Origin: Paractinoplanes toevensis
Lineage (GTDB): Bacteria > Actinomycetota > Actinomycetes > Mycobacteriales > Micromonosporaceae
Direction: 5' to 3'
NCBI RefSeq assembly: GCF_018332695.1
Contig: NZ_BOQN01000064.1
Coordinates: 21,372-85,371, forward strand
Length of the DNA: 64,000 bases
Below, piece by piece: positions 1 through 8,457 of the stretch (positions are counted from its first letter, which is position 1; every line of letters begins with the position of its first letter). The notes under the pieces are model-generated. The model worked only from the letters and a program-made list of their open reading frames with translations, did not search any database and had not been told where the DNA came from. A program made the position numbers and the translations under genes.

Positions 1-2
1 AC

Positions 3-56
3 GCCGACGACCCCGCCGTGCCGTCGCAACGGCTGGCCCTGCGCCTGTGGTGGTGA
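3..56 (+). CDS. C-terminal end of an unidentified protein (partial)
   Basis: An open frame enters from the left edge and ends in TGA at 54-56. The visible tail is 17 residues ending in LALRLWW. Its stop lies two bases before the stop of the convergent DUF1501 gene, a normal arrangement for tail-to-tail neighbours. Nothing in 17 residues identifies the family. It is reported only because it explains the first 56 bases; it could also be a chance open frame. Confidence 0.35.
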   Translation, partial: ADDPAVPSQRLALRLWW

Positions 57-57
57 C

Positions 58-1254
58 CTAGGCCCACACCTCCTCGGACCGGCCGGTCCAGCCGTCCAGC
101 GTCCGGGCGGGGTCGCTGCCGAGAACGTCGGCGAGCAGCGTCGCGTACACGTCCCGGAAGTCGGTCGTGTATTTGAGGTCGCCCTGGTCGAGGTCGGTGA
201 GGCTGGGCGGCTCGCCGTACAGTCCGCCCTTGATGCCCGCGCCGAGCAGCAGCACGTTCGACGCGGTGCCGTGGTCGGTGCCGTCCGAGGCGTTGGCCCG
301 CACCCGGCGCCCGAACTCGGAATAGACGGCGACGACCACCTCATGGGCGGCCATCCGGCCGGCGAACGCGGCGAGCGGCTTGTCCAGCTTGGCCAGCTGC
401 GACTCCTGCGCCTGCTTCTCATCGGCGTGCAGGTCGAACCCGCCCAGCGACACCGAGTAGACCCGGGTGGCGGCACCCGCCTCGACGCACTTGGCGACCA
501 GCGCGAGCTGACTGTCGAGGGATTGGCTGGCGCCGCCGGTTCCGGTGGCGGTGTCCTGGTCGTCGTCCTGTTCCGTCACGTCGTACATGAGGTCCTGGAT
601 GCGGGTCAGGTCACCGAAGCAGGCGGCGGCCCGGGCCCGGGTGGCGGTTTCCCCGGGCGCCGCCGCCCCGAGCGCGGTGAGCTGCGCGGTCGTGACGTTC
701 TTCGGCAGCCGCACCGACCCGCCCGGCACGGTGGCACCGGCCGATCTCGCCCCGGCCAGCAGCGGCGGCAGCACCGGCTCGAACGAGACCGCGAGGCGCG
801 GGTCACCGCCGGCCGCGTCCAGCCAGCGGCCGAGCCAGCCGGTGTTCTCGGGGCGGTCGGGCCGCCCGGTCTGCCAGATGTCCATCGACCGGAAGTGGCT
901 GCGGTCCGGCTTCGGGTAGCCGACGCCGCGCACCACGGCCAGCTTTCCGTCCTGGTAGAGCTGGTGCAGGCCGGTCATGGCCGGGTTGAGGCCGAAGGCG
1001 TCGTCGAGGCGGAGGACCTGACCGGCGTCGTAGGCGAGGGCGGGGCGGGCGGCGGCGTAGGCCGGATCGGCGTACGGGATGACGGTGTTGATTCCGTCGT
1101 TGCCGCCGTAGAGGGTGACCAGGACCAGGGTGCGCGCGGCCGGATCGCGATCGCCGGCGGTGGCGAGGATGTCGCGCAGCGAGTAGGCCGCGACCCCGCC
1201 GGCGACGGCGACCCCGCTGGCGGCCAGGAACCGGCGCCGGGTGATGACGTCCAT
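58..1254 (-). CDS. DUF1501 family exported protein
   Basis: The 398-residue protein begins with a twin-arginine signal (TRRRFLAASG near residue 4), followed by a hydrophobic stretch, so Tat export is expected. The body has the DUF1501 pattern: LVLVTLYGGNDGINTVIPY near the start, a DRSHFRSMDIWQTG block and a late SEFGRRVRANASDGTDHG segment, as in sulfatase-fold DUF1501 proteins. The ATG at 1254 was chosen because GGAGG lies just upstream and the Tat motif follows at once; the open frame extends further upstream but with shadow-like composition. The partner DUF1800 gene lies 14 bp upstream on the same strand, the usual two-gene operon. The biochemical role is not established. Confidence 0.9.
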   Translation of the reverse strand: MDVITRRRFLAASGVAVAGGVAAYSLRDILATAGDRDPAARTLVLVTLYGGNDGINTVIPYADPAYAAARPALAYDAGQVLRLDDAFGLNPAMTGLHQLYQDGKLAVVRGVGYPKPDRSHFRSMDIWQTGRPDRPENTGWLGRWLDAAGGDPRLAVSFEPVLPPLLAGARSAGATVPGGSVRLPKNVTTAQLTALGAAAPGETATRARAAACFGDLTRIQDLMYDVTEQDDDQDTATGTGGASQSLDSQLALVAKCVEAGAATRVYSVSLGGFDLHADEKQAQESQLAKLDKPLAAFAGRMAAHEVVVAVYSEFGRRVRANASDGTDHGTASNVLLLGAGIKGGLYGEPPSLTDLDQGDLKYTTDFRDVYATLLADVLGSDPARTLDGWTGRSEEVWA

Positions 1255-1268
1255 GACGATGCCTCCGT

Positions 1269-2513
1269 TCAGTGGACGGTGTATTCGGGGGTGGCGAGGG
1301 CGAGGGCGAGCAGCTGCTGCGGTTTCGCGGCGACCGGTTTCAGCACCGCGGCGGTGCGGTCGGTCCACGCGTCGACGGCGAGGAGCCGGGCCAGGGCGTC
1401 GAGCCGCTCCCCTTTCGTCTCGGAAAGCGACTGCACGGCGGCCGGCGCGAGCGCGGCCAGCGCCTGCCCGGACCGCAGCCGGGCCTGGGCGGCCGCGGTC
1501 GTGAGCCAGGCCTCGCCGGCGGGCCAGCCGCCGACGGACGGCGGCCGGAACGGCACCTGCCCGAGCGCCCGCAGCGCGGCCAGCGCCGGCTTGCGCGCCT
1601 TGTCGAGCGGAACGTCGAGCTGCCGCACGGCCCCGACGACCCATTCGATCGGCTGTTTCCCCAGATTCCCGGCGTCGGCGGGAAAACTGGCGTCCAGGGC
1701 CAGCGCCCGCAGCATGGCGGTGACGTTGTTACCGGCGGTCTCCAGGTCCGGCGCCGAGCCGTAACGCGCCCGGACGCGCGACGCCAGGAACGGCACGTGG
1801 GCCGGATGCCGCACCAGCATGTCGGCGAACTCGTCCACCCCGAACACCCCGGTTGTCCCGAGCAGCGTGACGGCGGCGGGGTCGTGCCGGGCGGCGACCA
1901 GCCGGGCGGTTCCGGCGGCCCGGTCGACCTGCCACCCGGTCAGCACCTTGGCGGCCGCCTTGACGTCGTCCTCGGTGTAGTGCCCGACCCCGAGCGTGAA
2001 CAGCTCCATGACCTCGCGGGCCAGGTTCTCGTTCGGCGCCTTGCGGGTGTTGCGCTGCCCGTCCAGCCAGATGATCAGCGCCGGGTCGCGCAGCATGGCC
2101 CGCACCAGCGGCCCGGTGGCCCCGGTCCCGTAGCGGCGGAAGATCTGCTGCTGGGAGAGCATCAGCCCGGCCGACCGGACCTTCTGCACGCTGGTCGCCC
2201 AGTGCCCGTGCCAGAAGAACGTCAGCTTCTCGGCCGCCGAGGAGCCGGTGCCGGCCAACCGGCCGATCCACCACCAGGTGGCGTCCGCGACCTGCTCGGC
2301 CACCTGACGGCGGGCCTCCTGCCTCTCCTCCTTGGTGCGGGCCGAGGTCAGCGGGTCCGCGCCTAGGGCGGGCAGCGCGGGCGGCGGCACCGGGGCGAGC
2401 ACGCGGTCGACGGTGGCTTCCAGCCCCGCCGACACCCCGGCGTCGATCTCGGTCGCGGTGGGCCCGGGAGTCAGCCGGCGCAGCACATGGGAGATCACGC
2501 GGCGGTCGGTCAT
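1269..2513 (-). CDS. DUF1800 family protein
   Basis: The 414-residue protein shows the DUF1800 signature: an N-terminal block (VISHVLRRLTPGPTATEI), a central FFWHGHWATS motif, and the segment ENLAREVMELFTLGVGHYTE followed by a TGWQVDR region. The ATG at 2513 is followed directly by the conserved opening. It is transcribed ahead of the Tat-exported DUF1501 gene, and the two families are almost always paired in bacteria, which supports a shared but unknown extracytoplasmic function. No signal peptide is obvious in this member. Confidence 0.88.
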   Translation of the reverse strand: MTDRRVISHVLRRLTPGPTATEIDAGVSAGLEATVDRVLAPVPPPALPALGADPLTSARTKEERQEARRQVAEQVADATWWWIGRLAGTGSSAAEKLTFFWHGHWATSVQKVRSAGLMLSQQQIFRRYGTGATGPLVRAMLRDPALIIWLDGQRNTRKAPNENLAREVMELFTLGVGHYTEDDVKAAAKVLTGWQVDRAAGTARLVAARHDPAAVTLLGTTGVFGVDEFADMLVRHPAHVPFLASRVRARYGSAPDLETAGNNVTAMLRALALDASFPADAGNLGKQPIEWVVGAVRQLDVPLDKARKPALAALRALGQVPFRPPSVGGWPAGEAWLTTAAAQARLRSGQALAALAPAAVQSLSETKGERLDALARLLAVDAWTDRTAAVLKPVAAKPQQLLALALATPEYTVH

Positions 2514-2564
2514 GCTTGCGAAGCTAGGCCCGGCAGGTAAGCGGAAGGTAAGGGCGAGGATCAG

Positions 2565-3049
2565 ATGACGTACGAGGAGGCGACCGCCGTGGCCGCCGCC
2601 GACGTCGATGCCTTCGTCGCTCCCCTGGTCGACGCGGACGACCCCGAGGCGATCCTCTGCGCGGCCGGGCGGACGGTGACCGATGCGGCCGCAGCACCAC
2701 CGAGTGGACCGCGCTGAACTCGTTCGCCGCCCGGTTGACCGCCGCGAGAACGCATGACGCCCGGCTCCTGGGCCGGTGGACGATCAGCGCCGGGCTGGAG
2801 ACCTTCGACGGCCCGGCCGAGAACCTGGACGCCGCGATCGAGTGGTTCCGGCACGCCGGCGAGCAGCTGGCCGGCGCCACGATCCACGGCCGCACCTACG
2901 CGGCCCGCCTCGGCGAACTGGCCATGCAGGCCGGCGTCGGGTTCGGCGTCCCGCGCTGGGCGTTCTGGCGCAGCCGCCTGGAGACGCTCTCCGGCGAGGG
3001 ATTCAAGCAGGTCAAGCGGTACGACAAGCGCATCGCGGCCGGACTTTAG
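2565..3049 (+). pseudogene. Small conserved-looking gene broken by a frameshift
   Basis: From ATG 2565 one frame reads MTYEEATAVAAADVDAF and about 42 residues more, then stops at 2712-2714. A second frame, open from about 2690 to TAG 3047-3049, continues with good coding character (TTEWTALNSFAARLTAA, later AAIEWFRHAGEQLAGATI). Together they would give about 160 residues. The switch from frame 3 to frame 2 falls near 2685-2695, in a GC-rich run (GCGGCCGC), so it is either a true one-base change or a sequencing error. GAGG-like sequence precedes the ATG. I do not recognise the family; it looks soluble and helical. Confidence 0.55.
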
Positions 3050-3085
3050 CGACGAACATCGACGGCACATTGGTGTTTCCTGTTG

Positions 3086-3110
3086 CCATAGTGTGTGACA
3101 CACACTATGG
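3086..3110. promoter_or_regulatory. 25-bp perfect palindrome, probable PadR operator
   Basis: The left arm CCATAGTGTGTG (3086-3097), one central A (3098) and the right arm CACACACTATGG (3099-3110) form a perfect inverted repeat. It lies immediately before the PadR coding start and contains one of its candidate ATG codons (3107). PadR repressors typically bind such palindromes and repress their own operon, so autoregulation of the 3119-4446 pair is the natural inference. Confidence 0.75.
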
Positions 3111-3118
3111 TGTTGAGC

Positions 3119-3466
3119 ATGACAATGGACGCGACGCTATCGGGGCACCTGCAGGAGCTGCGGCGCGGCACCGTCGTCGTCGCCAGCCTCATCACTCTGC
3201 GCACCCCGGGCTACGGCTATTCGCTGCTCGAGACGCTGAGCCAGGCCGGCTTCGAGGTCGAGGCCAACACGCTCTATCCGCTGCTGCGCCGGCTCGAGGC
3301 GCAGGGGCTGCTGACCAGCGAGTGGAACACCGACGAGGCCCGCCCGCGCAAGTTCTACCGGACCACCGAACAGGGCGACGCACTCGCCGGCACCCTGCGC
3401 GACGAGTGGTCCCGCATCGACACCGCCATCGGCGACCTTTCAGTCAAATCGGGGAGCGAAGAATGA
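3119..3466 (+). CDS. PadR family transcriptional regulator
   Basis: This is a PadR-type winged-helix repressor of about 115 residues: SGHLQELRRGTVVVASL opens the domain, then GYGYSLLETL, and the hallmark NTLYPLLRRLEAQGLLTSEW followed by RPRKFYRTTEQG. I chose the ATG at 3119; upstream in-frame starts at 3095 (GTG) and 3107 (ATG) fall inside the palindromic operator. The TGA overlaps the ATG of the next gene by 4 bp, so the regulator and the HAAS membrane protein are translationally coupled. Small PadR plus HAAS-domain pairs of this type commonly control membrane or transport genes. Confidence 0.88.
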   Translation: MTMDATLSGHLQELRRGTVVVASLITLRTPGYGYSLLETLSQAGFEVEANTLYPLLRRLEAQGLLTSEWNTDEARPRKFYRTTEQGDALAGTLRDEWSRIDTAIGDLSVKSGSEE

Positions 3467-4446
3467 CCAGCCTGATCGACCGCTACGTCTACACCGCCCT
3501 GCGCCACATCCCGGAGCAGCAGCGCGGCGACATCGACCGGGAGCTGCGCGCCAGCATCGAGGACGCGGTCGACGCCCGGGTCGAGGCCGGCGAGGAGCGG
3601 GAGACCGCGGTCGAGGGCACGCTGACCGAGCTGGGCGACCCGGAGAGGCTCGCCGACCAGTACTCGGGGCGAACCAACGTCCTGATCGGACCGGAGTTCT
3701 ACCCGGCGTGGCGGCGCCTGCTGACCCTGATGCTGGCCGCCGTGCTGCCGATCGTGGTGATCATCGGCGTGGTCGTCCAGCTGATCGAAGACCCGGATAT
3801 CGGCAAGGTGATCGGCGGTGCGGTGACCGCCATCCTGAACGTGGGCATCCAGATGGCGTTCTGGACGACCGCCGTGTTCGTGGTGCTCGAACGCACCGGC
3901 GCCGGCCCCGGCCGCACCGGCCTGAAACTCAACTGGACCCTGAAGGACCTGCCGAGGTACGAACCGAGCAGCGTCCCGAAGACCGAGGTGGCGGCCGGCG
4001 TCGTCTGGCCGATCCTGCTGACCGCGGCCCTGATCTGGCAGCACTTCGGCCTCAACGAGGTGCCCGTGCTCAACCCGGCGAACTGGTCGTTCTGGTGGCC
4101 GTACATGATCGTCGCCCTGGTCATCGGGGCCGGCTACCAGATCTGGCTCTTCCGCCGCCGTTCCTACGACCGCACGGTCACCGTGGTCAACGCCGTGCAG
4201 CAGCTGCTCTTCGCGGTGCCGCTGATCTGGCTGCTGGCCACCGATCGCTTCTTCAACCCCGAGTTCCACAACTTCGCCGACCTGGGCGGCGGCGACGTGA
4301 AGCACTGGTTCACGGTCTCGGTGATCGTGGTGGTCGCGCTGGGCACGATCTACGACATGATCAAGGTGGCCGTCCGCGGCGAGCAGTCCCGCCGAAGCCT
4401 CCCGTCGAAGGTCCCCGGCACCGGAAACTACAACTTCGGGTCCTGA
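3463..4446 (+). CDS. HAAS-domain multi-pass membrane protein
   Basis: The 327-residue protein has an N-terminal soluble helical domain (about residues 1-70: LIDRYVYTALRHIPEQQRGD through the TELGDPERLADQYSGR motif), which is the HAAS/permease-prefix signature. It is followed by about six hydrophobic segments, including MLAAVLPIVVIIGVVVQLI near residue 90 and a final one ending near residue 300. HAAS proteins are regularly encoded next to PadR regulators, as here with an ATGA overlap. The function is unknown; it may be a sensor or anti-regulator at the membrane. A strong hairpin terminator follows the stop. Confidence 0.85.
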   Translation: MTSLIDRYVYTALRHIPEQQRGDIDRELRASIEDAVDARVEAGEERETAVEGTLTELGDPERLADQYSGRTNVLIGPEFYPAWRRLLTLMLAAVLPIVVIIGVVVQLIEDPDIGKVIGGAVTAILNVGIQMAFWTTAVFVVLERTGAGPGRTGLKLNWTLKDLPRYEPSSVPKTEVAAGVVWPILLTAALIWQHFGLNEVPVLNPANWSFWWPYMIVALVIGAGYQIWLFRRRSYDRTVTVVNAVQQLLFAVPLIWLLATDRFFNPEFHNFADLGGGDVKHWFTVSVIVVVALGTIYDMIKVAVRGEQSRRSLPSKVPGTGNYNFGS

Positions 4447-4457
4447 CATCGCCGTTC

Positions 4458-4494
4458 GCCGAGGTGCACCGGGATTGCCCCGGTGCACCTCGGC
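4458..4494 (+). terminator. Intrinsic terminator, 16-bp perfect stem
   Basis: GCCGAGGTGCACCGGG (4458-4473) pairs perfectly with CCCGGTGCACCTCGGC (4479-4494) across a 5-base loop, followed by CTATTT. It begins 12 bp after the HAAS gene stop and ends the padR operon. Confidence 0.85.
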
Positions 4495-4513
4495 CTATTT
4501 GGGAGGCTGAGAC

Positions 4514-4921
4514 ATGGCGTGGTGGTGGCAGACCCTGATCGGCGCCGGCGTCGCGATCCTGCTGATCTGGACGGCGCTGCTGATCGCATTGCTGGCCGCC
4601 CGGCCCGGCCCCGCCCAGCTGAAAGAAGCGCTGCGGCTGCTGCCCGACCTGATCCGGCTGCTGCATCGCCTCGCCCGCGACCCGGAACTGCCGCGCGGTG
4701 TCCGGATCCGGCTCGGCCTGCTGCTTGCCTATCTGGCCTTTCCCATCGACCTGATCCCCGACTTCATCCCGGTTCTCGGGTACGCCGACGACGCGATCAT
4801 CGTCACCGCCGTACTCCGATCGACCGTCCGCCGCGCCGGCCTCGAAGCCGTCCGCAAGCATTGGCCCGGCACCGACGACGGCTTCGCCGCACTCAGCCGG
4901 CTCACCGGGCTCGGCCGCTGA
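4514..4921 (+). CDS. YkvA family (DUF1232) membrane protein
   Basis: The 135-residue protein has one N-terminal transmembrane helix (LIGAGVAILLIWTALLIALL) and then the DUF1232 core with YLAFPIDLIPDFIPVLGYADD, the family hallmark. GGGAGG at 4501-4506 sits about 8 bases before the ATG and supports the start. It stands alone between the terminator of the PadR operon and the convergent TSUP gene. The family role is unknown; the conserved core suggests a small membrane-anchored helical protein. Confidence 0.88.
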   Translation: MAWWWQTLIGAGVAILLIWTALLIALLAARPGPAQLKEALRLLPDLIRLLHRLARDPELPRGVRIRLGLLLAYLAFPIDLIPDFIPVLGYADDAIIVTAVLRSTVRRAGLEAVRKHWPGTDDGFAALSRLTGLGR

Positions 4922-4928
4922 GGCTCGT

Positions 4929-5636
4929 TCAGCCGGCGAGCAACAGCACTCCTGCGGCGATCAGGCCGATCTCCACCAGGATCACGAACACCCGGTCACT
5001 GATCCGCCCGACGATCTTCTTACCGACCCAGACCCCGGCCAGCGTGGCCGGGGTCAGCGTCGCGCCGTAGAGCAGGACCGGCCGGGTGATCAGGTCACCG
5101 GCACCGTAGGCGGCGATCTTCGACAGGTGCATGGTGAGGGCGCCGGCCGCCTCCGTGCCGATGTAGGCCGCGCGGGTCAGCCCGTACGCGAGAAAGAAGG
5201 GCGCGGTCAGCGGCCCGGCCGAGCCCAGCAACGCGGACGCCAGGCCGGAGGCGGCTCCCACCACCGCGAAACTTCGGTCGGCCGGCTTGCGGGGTTGCGG
5301 ATTGCGCCGCCGCCAGATGACCACACCGATCAGGAACACCCCCAGCAGGCGCTGGAGCTCGCCGAGCGGAGCGTGCGCCAGCAACAGTCCACCGGCGACG
5401 GCGAACGGCACGGCGCCGGCCGCGAACCAGCCGACCAGGCGCCAGCGCAGATCACGCCGGTTGAGCCACACCCGGAACGCGTTGCTCGACACCTGGGTCA
5501 GCGCGAGCACCGGCACCGCCACCCGCAGCCCGAACAGCGCGATGAACACCGGCAGCAGCAGCACGCCACCACCGAAGCCGGCCACCGCCGACAGCACCGC
5601 CAGGACGAACGCGGCCGCCGCCGCCCCGGCCAGCAC
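4929..5636 (-). CDS. TSUP (TauE/SafE) family permease
   Basis: This is a 235-residue integral membrane protein of the sulfite/organosulfur anion exporter superfamily. The first helix carries AVAGFGGGVLLLPVF, the typical GxGGG turn, and the second half repeats it as GSAGPLTAPFFLAYGL. It ends with a hydrophobic C-terminal helix. Translation appears to begin at GTG 5636, seven bases downstream of the stop of the glycosidase remnant. The substrate cannot be deduced from the sequence. It converges with the YkvA gene, with only 7 bp between stops. Confidence 0.83.
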   Translation of the reverse strand: MLAGAAAAAFVLAVLSAVAGFGGGVLLLPVFIALFGLRVAVPVLALTQVSSNAFRVWLNRRDLRWRLVGWFAAGAVPFAVAGGLLLAHAPLGELQRLLGVFLIGVVIWRRRNPQPRKPADRSFAVVGAASGLASALLGSAGPLTAPFFLAYGLTRAAYIGTEAAGALTMHLSKIAAYGAGDLITRPVLLYGATLTPATLAGVWVGKKIVGRISDRVFVILVEIGLIAAGVLLLAG

Positions 5637-5642
5637 CCGGCC

Positions 5643-5804
5643 TCAGAGCCTCGGCCGGACCGGAACGATCAGGCCGGCCGCGGTGAACCGCAGGCCGTCG
5701 ATCGCGGTCTCCCGGTGGGTGCCGCCGCCCGGGACGGCGAAGCGGTGGTACGCGATGAACCAGTCGTCGATGGTCTGGCCCGCGTAGGCGCTGGTGGCGA
5801 TCAG
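5643..5804 (-). pseudogene. C-terminal remnant of a GH43-like glycoside hydrolase
   Basis: A stretch of about 53 residues ending at TGA 5643 reads WFIAYHRFAVPGGGTHRE and then IDGLRFTAAGLIVPV. That is the pattern of the last blade of family-43 arabinosidases/xylosidases (YHR...R.. ID L F DG). No upstream catalytic domain or plausible start exists before the Roadblock gene promoter, so this is a truncated remnant left by deletion. The similarity was judged by eye and the exact left boundary is uncertain. Confidence 0.5.
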
Positions 5805-5960
5805 CGGCCTCGGGGGAATCGGGGCGCGTCCCCATTGCCGGACGGGCGGTTTGGGGCTGCGTGTTAGGGCGTTAGGGGAATCCCCCTCAAAGGAGAATTG
5901 GGGGATGATTCGGGCGCAATCCTCGGGTGGAATGGGGACGTCCCGCTGGAGGAGGAGCCC

Positions 5961-6383
5961 ATGACCACCCCGATGCCCCCGACCAACCTGCCCTGGATGC
6001 TGGACGATCTCGTTGAGGTGCCTCATGTGGTGTCGACCGTCCTGTTCTCCACCGACGGGCTGATCATCCAGAAGTCGTCGTTCATGTCGCAGGACCTGGC
6101 GGAGATCCTTTCGGCCGGTGCCTCCTCGATGTACAGCCTTGCCGCCGGGGCCGGCCGCCGCTTCGGGTCCGGGGCCGTGCAGCAGGTCGTCATCGAATAC
6201 GACGGGAACACCCTGTTCCTGGTGTCCGCCGGGCAGAACGCGCGGCTGGCTGTGCTCTGCCAGCGCGACATCGACATGGGCATGGTGGCCTACGAGGTGA
6301 GCCGCCTGGTGATCCGGATAGGCGAGTTCCTGGGTACCGAGGCTCGATCGCGCGCCCTGGCTGCCGACGGTCCGACGGGCTGA
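5961..6383 (+). CDS. Roadblock/LC7 domain protein
   Basis: The 140-residue protein has the Roadblock/LC7 fold: LPWMLDDLVEVPHVVSTVLF, then STDGLIIQKS, a GGAVQQ-like FGSGAVQQVVIEYDGNTLFL strand pair and CQRDIDMGMVAYEV. In actinomycetes such proteins work with a small GTPase, a DUF742 protein and a sensor kinase in conservons. None of those partners is adjacent here, so this is a solitary copy. GGAGGAGGAG directly before ATG 5961 fixes the start. It converges with the LuxR response regulator gene. Confidence 0.85.
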   Translation: MTTPMPPTNLPWMLDDLVEVPHVVSTVLFSTDGLIIQKSSFMSQDLAEILSAGASSMYSLAAGAGRRFGSGAVQQVVIEYDGNTLFLVSAGQNARLAVLCQRDIDMGMVAYEVSRLVIRIGEFLGTEARSRALAADGPTG

Positions 6384-6415
6384 TCCGGGCATGCTGTTCG
6401 ATGCCGGCCGGTGGG

Positions 6416-7060
6416 TCACGAGTTCAGGAACGTCAGGACGGCGCGTACCCGGCGGTGTGCGCTGTCGTCCGGGGGCAGGTCGAACTTGGTGAAGATGTTG
6501 CCGATGTGCTTGCTCACCGACCGCTCGGTCAGGGTCAGCAGTCCGGCGATCGTGGTGTTCGAGTGCCCCTGCGCCATCAGCGACAACACCTCCCGCTCCC
6601 GGGCGGTCAGCCGCTCCAGCGGACTGTTCTGCCGCTGACGGCGGAACAGCTCGGCGATCACCTCCGGGTCGATCGCGGTGCCGCCGGACGCCACCCGGCG
6701 CAGGGCGTCGAGGAATTCGTCCACTCGGGACACCCGGTCCTTGAGCAGGTAGCCGACCCCGCCGGCACCCTGGGACAGCAGTTCGGCGGAGTAGACGTGC
6801 TCGACGTACTGGGACAGCACCAGCACCGGCAGGCCGGGCCAGCGTCGACGGGCCTCGGCGGCGGCCCGGACGCCCTCGTCGCTGAAGGCGGGCGGCAGCC
6901 GTACGTCGGTGATGGTGACGTCCGGAGCGTGCTCGCCGATGGTGGTCAGAAATTCCTCGGCGGTGTGCAGCACCGCCACGACCGTCGCCCCCTCCAGCTC
7001 GAGCATCAGCCGTAGTCCCTCGGCGAGAAGCACGTTGTCCTCTACGATCACGACCCGCAC
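6416..7060 (-). CDS. LuxR/NarL-type response regulator
   Basis: The receiver domain (about residues 1-120) has acidic E7/D8, phospho-acceptor Asp52 in DVTITDVRLP and Lys in YLLKDRV. The C-terminal LuxR helix-turn-helix reads LTAREREVLSLMAQGHSN and TERSVSKHIGNIFTK. Its gene is separated by only 13 bp from the stop of the upstream histidine kinase, forming one transcription unit. The pair diverges from an ABC exporter across a palindrome at 8382-8399, so that exporter is the obvious candidate target. Confidence 0.92.
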   Translation of the reverse strand: MRVVIVEDNVLLAEGLRLMLELEGATVVAVLHTAEEFLTTIGEHAPDVTITDVRLPPAFSDEGVRAAAEARRRWPGLPVLVLSQYVEHVYSAELLSQGAGGVGYLLKDRVSRVDEFLDALRRVASGGTAIDPEVIAELFRRQRQNSPLERLTAREREVLSLMAQGHSNTTIAGLLTLTERSVSKHIGNIFTKFDLPPDDSAHRRVRAVLTFLNS

Positions 7061-7073
7061 GGCCGCCTCCGGT

Positions 7074-8339
7074 TCACAGTGGATCGGCCTCGGCGGTGCA
7101 GGGCAGCCGGATGGTGAGCACCGTCGGGCCGCCCGCCGGGCTGGACAGGGCCAGGCTTCCGTCGAAGGCGGCGACCCGGTGGCGGATGCCGCTCAGACCG
7201 GTGCCGCGGGACTCGTCGGCGCCGCCGGTGCCGTCGTCGGTCACCACGATCACCAACCGGTCGTCGTCCAGGACGAGGCCGAGGGTCGCCTGCCCGGCGC
7301 CGGAATGCTTGGCGACGTTGGCCAATGCCTCGGACACCCCGAAGTACGCGGCGGCCTCCACCGCCGCCGGTGGTCGCTCGGCGGTCCGCGCGTCCACGGT
7401 GACGGTTACCGGCACGGGACTGCGCGCGGCGAGGGCCTCGACCGCGGTGACCAGACCTCGGTCGGCCAGGATCGGCGGGTACAGCCCGCGGATCAGGTCG
7501 CGCAGCTCGCCCATGGCCGCCTCGGCCCCCTCCCGGGCCTGGCCGACCAGGTCGGCGGCGAGCACCGGGTCCGAGGTCATCCGCCGCTCGGCCAGGGCCA
7601 GCCGCAGGGCGATCGAGACCAGCCGCGCCTGCGCGCCGTCGTGCAGGTCACGTTCGATGCGGCGCAGCTCCGCGCTGTGCGCGGCGAGTGCGCCGGCCCT
7701 GGTCTCGGCCAGCTCCACCAGCCGGGCCGACATGCGCGCCTGGGCCGGCTCGGCCAGCATTCGCGCCGACAGGCGGGCCTGCGCATGGGCGAACGTCGGC
7801 AGCGACCGCAGGACGAGCAGGGTTACCGGGGCCAGCGCCGTCGGCAGTAGCCAGGCTGCGCTGGTGCCCGGCACGAACAGCCAGAACGGCACGGCCGCGA
7901 CCGCGGCGATCGCCGCGGCCCAGAGCGCCGGGACCAGCGCGATGAGGGCCGTGCCGAGCAGACCGTGTACGGCGGTCCAGGCGGCGTCCTGGTAGGTCGA
8001 ACGGGCGGCAAGGGTACGGACGATGATCGTCAACCAGCGCCGGGCGTACCCGTGACCCGCCGGCGTCGCCGCGTCGAGCAGGGGCGCGTACCGGTACTCC
8101 ACCGGCGTACCGAGCAGGCGGCCGACCCGGCGCCGTTCCCGCGTCGCGACCTTGCGGTTCGCGGTGGCCGCGACCGGGAGCAACAGCGCCCCGAGCGGCG
8201 GGCTGGAGGCCAGCGCGGCGGCGGTCAGCACGAACGCCACGAGTGCGAGCAGCGCGGTCGGGCCGCCGGACAGCAACTGCCGGCTGCCGAGGCATGCTCG
8301 GTGCAGGCTCGTCAGCACCTCGTCGACCCCCGTTCCCAC
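7074..8339 (-). CDS. Sensor histidine kinase (HisKA_3 type)
   Basis: Several hydrophobic helices in the N-terminal half form a membrane sensor. The dimerisation/phosphoacceptor box follows as RRIERDLHDGAQARLVSIAL, with the His in DLHDG, and then a HATPase domain with the N-box ALANVAKHSG and the G-box GTGLSGIRHRVAAF. It pairs with the downstream LuxR-type regulator. The start is uncertain: GTG 8339 (VGTGVDEVLTS) gives 421 residues and keeps the divergent promoter free, whereas upstream in-frame codons would run into the opposing ABC gene. Confidence 0.87.
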   Translation of the reverse strand: MGTGVDEVLTSLHRACLGSRQLLSGGPTALLALVAFVLTAAALASSPPLGALLLPVAATANRKVATRERRRVGRLLGTPVEYRYAPLLDAATPAGHGYARRWLTIIVRTLAARSTYQDAAWTAVHGLLGTALIALVPALWAAAIAAVAAVPFWLFVPGTSAAWLLPTALAPVTLLVLRSLPTFAHAQARLSARMLAEPAQARMSARLVELAETRAGALAAHSAELRRIERDLHDGAQARLVSIALRLALAERRMTSDPVLAADLVGQAREGAEAAMGELRDLIRGLYPPILADRGLVTAVEALAARSPVPVTVTVDARTAERPPAAVEAAAYFGVSEALANVAKHSGAGQATLGLVLDDDRLVIVVTDDGTGGADESRGTGLSGIRHRVAAFDGSLALSSPAGGPTVLTIRLPCTAEADPL

Positions 8340-8381
8340 CCGTTGCGGTCGAGTGTTCGCCAGCAGGCCTCGATCGATCAA

Positions 8382-8399
8382 GGTGTAGCCAGCTACACC
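8382..8399. promoter_or_regulatory. Palindrome in the kinase/ABC divergent promoter
   Basis: GGTGTAGC (8382-8389) and GCTACACC (8392-8399) form a perfect inverted repeat around CA. It lies 59 bp before the ABC ATPase ATG and 43 bp before the chosen kinase start, so it is well placed as the binding site of the LuxR-type response regulator encoded next door. Confidence 0.55.
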
Positions 8400-8457
8400 A
8401 TCGACCGGGGAGTGGAGCCGGTCGTGGGTGGCACGCTTGCTCCGTACGGTCGAGATC

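Noticed and set aside
271..1764. A 497-residue open frame opposite the DUF1501/DUF1800 genes, and many similar long frames elsewhere
   Set aside because: High-GC codon bias opens antisense and out-of-frame reading frames; composition is Arg/Gly/Pro-rich, with no family motif, while the opposite strand carries recognised proteins.
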